Part shown: one piece after another, positions 16,174-21,308 of the stretch
Layout: every line of letters starts with the position of its first letter
How positions within the stretch are numbered: position 1 is the first letter of the stretch
Source of the DNA: JAIRVZ01 sp031553755
GTDB taxonomy: Bacteria > Bacteroidota > Bacteroidia > Bacteroidales > Azobacteroidaceae
Assembly (NCBI GenBank): GCA_031553755.1
Contig: JAVBKZ010000115.1
Location: forward strand, 1 to 21,308
Direction: 5' to 3'
Length of the DNA stretch: 21,308 nucleotides
Notes under the pieces: model-generated
Database searches by the model: none
What the model was told of the DNA's origin: nothing
Seen by the model: only the letters and a program-made list of their open reading frames with translations
Program-made: the position numbers and the translations under genes

Positions 16174-16680
16174 TTATTTGAATTCTTTTTTCAGTTGATT
16201 TACCCAATCTTTGATTCTTTTTTCAGTTCTGTCGGTCTGATTTTCGACATCAATAACTAATCCTTGGAATTGCCCTTCTTTCAATGCTTTTGATTGATTG
16301 AATTTATAGTCTTCCGGCGAAGTTTTTCCTATAATTGTGGCTCCACAATTTTCTAATGTTTCCGCGACAATACCAACTCCGTCAGCAAAATTATCAGGGT
16401 ATCTTTTTTGGTCTCCTAAACCAAAAATAGCGACTTTTTTGTGTGAAAAATCAATGGTTGATAATTCAGGCATTATTTCATCTATATAATCAGGAAGTTC
16501 TCCATCGAACCAAGTGGATGTTCCGACGATTATAATGTCGTAAGCTTCAAAATCTTCTTTATTCGCGGCTTCTACCGGAATTATATCAATCGTATTTCCT
16601 GTAAAAGATTGTTGTATTTTTTGAGCGATAATATTTGTTTTCTTTGTTTCAGTTCCGTAGAACATTCCTATTTTTTTCAT
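16174..16680 (-). CDS. fldA: Flavodoxin
   Basis: This 168-residue protein is a soluble FMN electron carrier. The phosphate-binding loop is near the N terminus (IGMFYGTETKKTNIIAQKI, about 4-22), followed by DIIIVGTSTWFDGELPDY, where an aromatic residue stacks on the flavin, and KKVAIFGLGDQKRYPDNFADG. The length indicates a long-chain flavodoxin. The gene is 45 bp downstream of E1 in the same direction. Pairing with a 2-oxoacid dehydrogenase cluster is suggestive but no electron-transfer link between them is shown; it may simply be read on the same transcript. The last codon is 6 bp from the tracrRNA terminator. Confidence 0.93.
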   Translation of the reverse strand: MKKIGMFYGTETKKTNIIAQKIQQSFTGNTIDIIPVEAANKEDFEAYDIIIVGTSTWFDGELPDYIDEIMPELSTIDFSHKKVAIFGLGDQKRYPDNFADGVGIVAETLENCGATIIGKTSPEDYKFNQSKALKEGQFQGLVIDVENQTDRTEKRIKDWVNQLKKEFK

Positions 16681-16702
16681 ATTATATTCAATTAATTTAG
16701 TA

Positions 16703-16720
16703 AACGAGTTGACAAGTAAA
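16703..16720. repeat. 18-bp dispersed repeat, copy 2
   Basis: AACGAGTTGACAAGTAAA is identical to 6625-6642. It occupies the 45-bp gap between the E1 stop and the flavodoxin start. Confidence 0.6.
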
Positions 16721-16725
16721 TTTCT

Positions 16726-18753
16726 TTAATATTTCAGTAATTCCTTAATTGCTTTATATATTTTTTCCTCATCAGGAAGTATCGCTTGTTCTAAATTACG
16801 GTGGAAACCAACCGGAGTGAAAGTAGAACCAACTCTTTGTATTGGCGCGTCTAAATATTGAAACATATCTGTTCCGATAGAAGCCGCGATTTCTGCTCCA
16901 AAACCGGAGAATACTTTATCTTCATGCACTACAATTACTTTCGAAGTTTTTTTGACAGACTTGTAAATTGTTTCCTTATCTAAAGGAATTAAAGAACGGA
17001 GGTCTATAACTTCGATGCTTTCGCTTGTTTCTTTCGCGATTTTTTCCGCTACGGATAAACAAATATGTGTCGTATTTCCATACGTAATAACTGTCAAATC
17101 TTTTCCTTCACGGCGAATGCGAGCTTTTCCGAAAGGGACTTCAAAGTCATCAGGAACTATCGTTGTCGCTGCTTCTGAATTGTATTGCGCTTTGGGTTCA
17201 AGAAATAATGTGAATCCTTCGGAGCGCATGCTTGTACGCAATAATCCGGCTGCATCATCGGCAAAAGACGGATATACGACACGGGCGCCGGGTAGGGTAG
17301 TCAGTGCTCCTTCGATTGTTTGGGAATGATACAATCCTCCTCCAATATATCCTCCTGACGCTAAACGTAATGTGATATTGGGAGAAAATTTACCGTTACT
17401 TCGCCAATATTCGTGCGTACATTCTACGTATTGTTCGACAGCCGGCCAAAAATAATCGGCAAATTCAGCGCCTTCGATAACAATCCTGATTTTAGAGTTG
17501 AAACGACTCATTCCGTTTGCTGTTCCAACGATATAATCTTCCGCTATCGGAGCGTTGAAAATTCTTTTATCTCCAAATTCTTGCTGCATTCCTTTGGTGA
17601 CATTGAAAACTCCTCCTTTTTCTTTATTCGCCACATCTTGTCCCCAAAGAAAGGTGTCGGGATTATGACGAAATTCGGCTTTCAACGTTTCGTTAATGGC
17701 CGTAACCAACGATTTTTTTTCTCCTTGCTCATTGTGTATTCCGGTTGTATATTTTTGCGGAATATATGGTTCGGGCAATACGAAATCGAATATTGTCGCG
17801 GCGTTGGGTTCGGGAGCGGCCATCGCTTTCTTATTGGCATTACGTAATTCAGTTTTTGCTGTTTCTTCAATAGCTTTCAGTTCTTCTTCGGTAAACCGTT
17901 TATAACGCAGCAACATACGGCGAAATTTATTCAATGGGTCGGCTGCTTTCACATAAGCCAATTCATTTTCATCCCGGTATAACGTTTGCTTGTCTGAATT
18001 GGAATGTGAACCGATACGAACACAATTAGCCTGCACGATTGCCGGATTTCCTGTTTCAGCGACATATTTTTTCGCGGCAGTCATCGCGTTCATCGAATCG
18101 AAAACGTCTTTTCCGTTACAATGAATGATTTTCAGATTTTTAAATCCTGAAAAATTATCGGCGACTTTCCGGTTGGCAGTTTGAACACTTTTCGGAACAG
18201 ATATGCCATATCCATTGTCTTGTATTACAAAGATAACCGGTAATTGTTCGGTGCTTGCTCCGTTTATTGCTTCATAAACATATCCTTCTGATGTAGAGGC
18301 TTCTCCGAAAGAACAGAACGCGACACCTTTGTGCTTATAATAAACCATTGCGCGGGCAACTCCTGCCGCGTGCAAGGCTTGAGTCGCGGTTGCTGATGAA
18401 ATGTTGTGAATGTTCCATTCCGGTTTAGCGAAATGATTCGACATGTGTCGTCCTCCGCTTGTTAAGTCTGTCGCTTTAGATAAGCCGTTGAGAATTATTT
18501 CTTCCGCAGTCATTCCTGCGGATAGGGCTGTAAGCATATCCCGGTAATAGGGAAATAGATGATCTTCTCCAACTTTAAAAACTTGTCCTAAAGCCAATTG
18601 TATTCCATCATGACCAGCATACGGAGCATGATATGACCATCCCAAAGATTGTTTCAGGTAAACCGGAGCTTTTTCGTCGATAGCACGTCCGAGTACCATA
18701 AGGTAGAACCACTTTTGAAGAGTTTCTTTATTTGTTGTTTTTATATCGAACAT
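16726..18753 (-). CDS. 2-oxoacid dehydrogenase E1, fused alpha and beta subunits
   Basis: This 675-residue thiamine-diphosphate enzyme decarboxylates a 2-oxoacid and passes the acyl group to lipoyl-E2. Residues about 1-330 are the alpha half, with HAPYAGHDGIQLALG, LFPYYRDM and the cofactor segment FGEASTSEG followed by IQDNGYGISVP. Residues about 345-675 are the beta half, with GQDVANKEKGGVFNVT, the FADYFWPAVEQ segment and HEDKVFSGFGAEIAA. Such fusions are frequent in Bacteroidota and are usually annotated as branched-chain 2-oxoacid dehydrogenase E1; pyruvate cannot be excluded. It follows E2 by 20 bp in the same direction. No E3 (dihydrolipoamide dehydrogenase) lies in the window. Confidence 0.93.
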   Translation of the reverse strand: MFDIKTTNKETLQKWFYLMVLGRAIDEKAPVYLKQSLGWSYHAPYAGHDGIQLALGQVFKVGEDHLFPYYRDMLTALSAGMTAEEIILNGLSKATDLTSGGRHMSNHFAKPEWNIHNISSATATQALHAAGVARAMVYYKHKGVAFCSFGEASTSEGYVYEAINGASTEQLPVIFVIQDNGYGISVPKSVQTANRKVADNFSGFKNLKIIHCNGKDVFDSMNAMTAAKKYVAETGNPAIVQANCVRIGSHSNSDKQTLYRDENELAYVKAADPLNKFRRMLLRYKRFTEEELKAIEETAKTELRNANKKAMAAPEPNAATIFDFVLPEPYIPQKYTTGIHNEQGEKKSLVTAINETLKAEFRHNPDTFLWGQDVANKEKGGVFNVTKGMQQEFGDKRIFNAPIAEDYIVGTANGMSRFNSKIRIVIEGAEFADYFWPAVEQYVECTHEYWRSNGKFSPNITLRLASGGYIGGGLYHSQTIEGALTTLPGARVVYPSFADDAAGLLRTSMRSEGFTLFLEPKAQYNSEAATTIVPDDFEVPFGKARIRREGKDLTVITYGNTTHICLSVAEKIAKETSESIEVIDLRSLIPLDKETIYKSVKKTSKVIVVHEDKVFSGFGAEIAASIGTDMFQYLDAPIQRVGSTFTPVGFHRNLEQAILPDEEKIYKAIKELLKY

Positions 18754-18773
18754 AATTAATTAGGAATTAAATT

Positions 18774-20090
18774 CTATTTTATATTTTCCAGATAGTCGGC
18801 AATTCTCCGTAAGAAAGCGCCACCAAGAGCGCCATTAATAATCCTATGGTCGTATGAAAGAGATAAATACATTTTATGACGAATCGCGATTACATCTCCT
18901 TCAGGAGTTTCTATTACGGCAGGCTTTTTTTCCACATAACCGACTCCAAGAATAGCTACTTGCGGTTGATTAATTATCGGTGTGCCGATTATATTTTTGA
19001 AAGTACCGAAATTAGTAATCGTGAATGTTCCTCCTTCTATATCTTCTATTGTCAACTTATTTTTGCGGGCTTTATTGGCTAAATTTTCTATGGATAAAGC
19101 CAATCCGTTAATGTTCTGTTTATCGGCGTTATGAATAACCGGAACTACTAAATTTCCATTGTCGAGAGCTACCGCGATTCCAATATTGATTTGTTTTTTC
19201 AATATCATTTTGTAACCATCGACAGATGCGTTTACTTGCGGAAAGTCTTTTAATGCTTTTGCCGAAGCTTCTGTAATAGACGGCATAAACGTGAGTTTAA
19301 TACCTTCTTGTTTCAAAAAATCGTCTTTGATACGTTCCCGCCAGCGAACCAAATTGGTAACATCCGCTTCGACAATAGTTGTCACATGTGGCGATACTTT
19401 TTTCGACATTACCATGTGGTCGGCAATCAGGCGGCCAACAGAATCCATTTCGATGATGTCGTTTTCGTGTCCGGAACTTATTGGTTGGGTTGCATTTTGC
19501 TTTGATTCTGATAGTGGTTTTGCCGGTGAAATATCAGTCTGCGGAATTTGCGATTTTCCGGTTGTGCTTGTATCCATTACCTTTTTCTTCCGTTCGATAT
19601 AATTTTCGATGTCTTTTTTACTTAAACGTTCCATATAACCGGTTCCGGGAATATTTTCCATTTCTTTGAGAGAAATTCCGTTTTCTCCGGCGATTTTCAG
19701 TACGACAGGAGAGTACCAACGTTCACTTTCTTGTTTCGAAGATTGTTGAGATGAAACGGATTCGGTTATTTCCAAAGAATTTTTTTCTTCGGTTTGGGTT
19801 TCAACAGACTTATTGTCGCTATCTTCAACTGTATCTTCAATTACATCTTCATCAAGTTGAATGATGGCGACAACTGTCCCAACCGGAGCAGTTTCTCCTT
19901 CTTTGACTAAAATTTTTTTGATTTTTCCCGATACGGGAGAAGGGATTTCTTCTGTAACTTTTTGGGTGGCGACTTCAAAAAGAATTTGGTCTTCTTCGAT
20001 GATATTACCTTCTTTTACAGACCATAATATGATTGTTCCTTCAGTGATGCTTTCGCCTAATTTAGGCATTTTTATATCGAATGTGGACAT
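18774..20090 (-). CDS. Dihydrolipoamide acyltransferase, E2 of a 2-oxoacid dehydrogenase
   Basis: This 438-residue protein carries the acyl group on lipoate and transfers it to CoA. Residues 1-80 are a lipoyl domain with the lipoylated Lys44 in FEVATQKVTEEIPSP. A low-complexity Ser/Glu linker at about 85-125 is followed by a peripheral-subunit-binding domain (126-168, SPVVLKIAGENGISLKEM) and a second flexible linker. The catalytic domain ends with the active-site DHRIING at 414-420, including His415. The layout is complete for an E2 with one lipoyl domain. The lipoyl site has Gln43 where most relatives have Asp (TDK). It lies between the lipoate ligase gene (38 bp upstream) and E1 (20 bp downstream). 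Confidence 0.96.
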   Translation of the reverse strand: MSTFDIKMPKLGESITEGTIILWSVKEGNIIEEDQILFEVATQKVTEEIPSPVSGKIKKILVKEGETAPVGTVVAIIQLDEDVIEDTVEDSDNKSVETQTEEKNSLEITESVSSQQSSKQESERWYSPVVLKIAGENGISLKEMENIPGTGYMERLSKKDIENYIERKKKVMDTSTTGKSQIPQTDISPAKPLSESKQNATQPISSGHENDIIEMDSVGRLIADHMVMSKKVSPHVTTIVEADVTNLVRWRERIKDDFLKQEGIKLTFMPSITEASAKALKDFPQVNASVDGYKMILKKQINIGIAVALDNGNLVVPVIHNADKQNINGLALSIENLANKARKNKLTIEDIEGGTFTITNFGTFKNIIGTPIINQPQVAILGVGYVEKKPAVIETPEGDVIAIRHKMYLSLSYDHRIINGALGGAFLRRIADYLENIK

Positions 20091-20128
20091 AAATATTGTA
20101 TTTGTTTATGATTGATATGTTTGTGATA

Positions 20129-20866
20129 TTAAACTAACAAATTCTCGGTAGCGAATGTTCTAAAAATCCATTCTTGGGAAGCGTATTTATCATTTCTTAA
20201 CTGATTGATATTCAAAATGTCTTTTTCATTAAAATCATATAAATGACAATCCGGTGTTATTTGCATAAAACTGTCTATTAAGTGAAGACTGAATTCGTCT
20301 CTATTCATAGTACGCGTTAAGTGTTGTTTAAGGTTTGTTACTTGGCTTGGAACTGATTTAACGTATTTATAATCTGGTTTATAATCGTTTTTTTTCAATA
20401 CGGATGATAAATGTTTCAGGTTAGAGTCGAAAAGTAAAGTACCATGATGTAATATTTTTGATTGATGAATAAATTGGGCGCAACCCGAAATTTTCAACCC
20501 GTTAATCTCTATCATATTCCGTTCTCCGGCTTGTGTTTCGATTCCTATTTGAGACAAAAGATTGACAATGATATGGGTAAATTTAGAAAAGTCGGCATTT
20601 CCTTTGTCTTCAATAAATACAAAATTGATATTTCCTAAATCATGGTAAACGCTTCCTCCTCCACTTATGCGACGCGCGATCTGAATATGATTTTTTTCAG
20701 CATACTCCAAATTGATTTCTATATCCGGAATCTGATGCTTTCCCATCACGACAGCTGGTTTATCTCGGTAAATCATAAACACACTGTCTTGTATTTGTTT
20801 CAACAAATATTCTTCCGAAGCAAGATTGAAATAAACATCTGTAATATGATTATTGATACAAAGCAT
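20129..20866 (-). CDS. lplA: Lipoate-protein ligase A family protein
   Basis: This 245-residue enzyme probably activates free lipoate with ATP and attaches it to E2 (and other lipoyl proteins). It has the BPL/LplA catalytic fold, with the lipoate- and ATP-binding motif RRISGGGSVYHDLGN at 65-79 and the KISGCAQ segment containing the conserved Lys. It is shorter than E. coli LplA (about 338 residues) and seems to lack most of the C-terminal accessory domain. Octanoyltransferases of the LipM/LipL type share this size and fold, so an octanoyl transfer role is possible. It is first in the leftward cluster and diverges from lepA. Confidence 0.88.
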   Translation of the reverse strand: MLCINNHITDVYFNLASEEYLLKQIQDSVFMIYRDKPAVVMGKHQIPDIEINLEYAEKNHIQIARRISGGGSVYHDLGNINFVFIEDKGNADFSKFTHIIVNLLSQIGIETQAGERNMIEINGLKISGCAQFIHQSKILHHGTLLFDSNLKHLSSVLKKNDYKPDYKYVKSVPSQVTNLKQHLTRTMNRDEFSLHLIDSFMQITPDCHLYDFNEKDILNINQLRNDKYASQEWIFRTFATENLLV

Positions 20867-20886
20867 GCCTTATAACAAAACCATGA

Positions 20887-20919
20887 TTGATAAGGTTTCA
20901 GAAATTTTACGTACCTTTG
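20887..20919 (+). promoter_or_regulatory. Probable lepA promoter
   Basis: TACCTTTG at 20912-20919 matches TAnnTTTG; TTG at 20887-20889 is 22 bp upstream, slightly longer than the usual 19-21. The start would be near 20925, about 28 bp before the lepA ATG. No matching box for the opposite lplA gene is seen in this gap. Confidence 0.65.
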
Positions 20920-20952
20920 CGCTCCAAACTAAAAAGCAGTTTTTTTATCAAG

Positions 20953-21308
20953 ATGAATCATATTCGCAATTTTTGCATTATAGCACATATCGACCACGGT
21001 AAGAGTACTTTAGCCGACCGTTTATTGGAATATACCCAAACTGTTGAAGGAAAAGATTTACAGGCTCAGGTGTTGGATAATATGGATTTGGAACGTGAAC
21101 GTGGAATCACAATCAAGAGTCACGCTATCCAAATGGATTATGTCTATAATAATGAAAAGTATGTTTTGAATTTGATTGATACTCCGGGACACGTTGACTT
21201 TTCTTACGAAGTTTCGCGTTCGATTGCCGCGTGCGAAGGAGCGTTGTTGATTGTAGATGCCGCGCAAGGAATTCAGGCACAAACTATTTCGAACCTTTAC
21301 ATGGCTAT
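20953..21308 (+). CDS. lepA: Elongation factor 4 (LepA), N-terminal part, cut by window edge
   Basis: The first 118 codons are present from ATG 20953. The translation starts MNHIRNFCIIAHIDHGKST, holding the G1 loop (AHIDHGKST at 11-19); further on come the switch I segment RGITIKSHA and the G3 motif DTPGHVDFSYEV. The MNHIRNFCIIAHIDHGKST start is characteristic of LepA rather than EF-G or TypA. LepA is a ribosome-binding GTPase of translation that acts at the membrane or cytosol. The stop lies beyond the window. Confidence 0.96.
   Translation, partial: MNHIRNFCIIAHIDHGKSTLADRLLEYTQTVEGKDLQAQVLDNMDLERERGITIKSHAIQMDYVYNNEKYVLNLIDTPGHVDFSYEVSRSIAACEGALLIVDAAQGIQAQTISNLYMA

Noticed and set aside
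20867..20952. Divergent promoter for lplA in the lplA-lepA gap
   Set aside because: No leftward TAnnTTTG box was found there, so only the lepA promoter is reported.

Overview
This window is from a low-GC member of the Bacteroidota, most likely Bacteroidales; genus is not resolved. The evidence is the promoters, which follow the Bacteroidota pattern TTTG, then 19-21 bp, then TAnnTTTG, the lack of strong Shine-Dalgarno sites, a 47-bp type II-C CRISPR repeat of the Bacteroides kind, and a fused E1 alpha/beta 2-oxoacid dehydrogenase.

Layout. 1-2933 is the right-hand part of a CRISPR array: 38 complete identical 47-bp repeats, one repeat cut by the window edge, and 38 spacers. An intrinsic terminator follows. 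3083-9201 holds genes not known to belong to CRISPR: a SWIM/SNF2 helicase, an AAA ATPase of the DUF4143 type bracketed by two 41-bp direct repeats, an ECF sigma factor and a small four-helix membrane protein. 9205-15991 is a leftward type II-C operon in the order cas9, gene X, gene Y, cas1, cas2. Gene X is a BRO-N/DinD-like protein and gene Y a zinc-finger protein with a pRiA4b ORF-3-like domain. 15992-16173 holds a divergent promoter region built around a 38-bp near-palindrome, and the tracrRNA gene. 16174-20866 is a leftward metabolic cluster: lipoate ligase, E2, fused E1 and flavodoxin. 20953 to the edge is the start of lepA.

How the parts work together. The array and the tracrRNA are both read rightward. 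The tracrRNA anti-repeat at 16089-16111 pairs with repeat positions 1-24 with a single bulged G, so guide RNAs are probably made as crRNA:tracrRNA duplexes for Cas9. Each repeat also carries a promoter-like element. Cas1 and Cas2 supply adaptation. No csn2 or cas4 is present, which fits type II-C. In the metabolic cluster the ligase would attach lipoate to E2, which works with E1; no E3 gene is in view.

The most interesting points are the two non-cas genes packed tightly between cas9 and cas1, the palindrome shared by the cas9 and tracrRNA promoters, the promoter inside the repeat, and the repeat-bounded ATPase cassette. Homology calls rest on motifs recognised by eye; no search was run.
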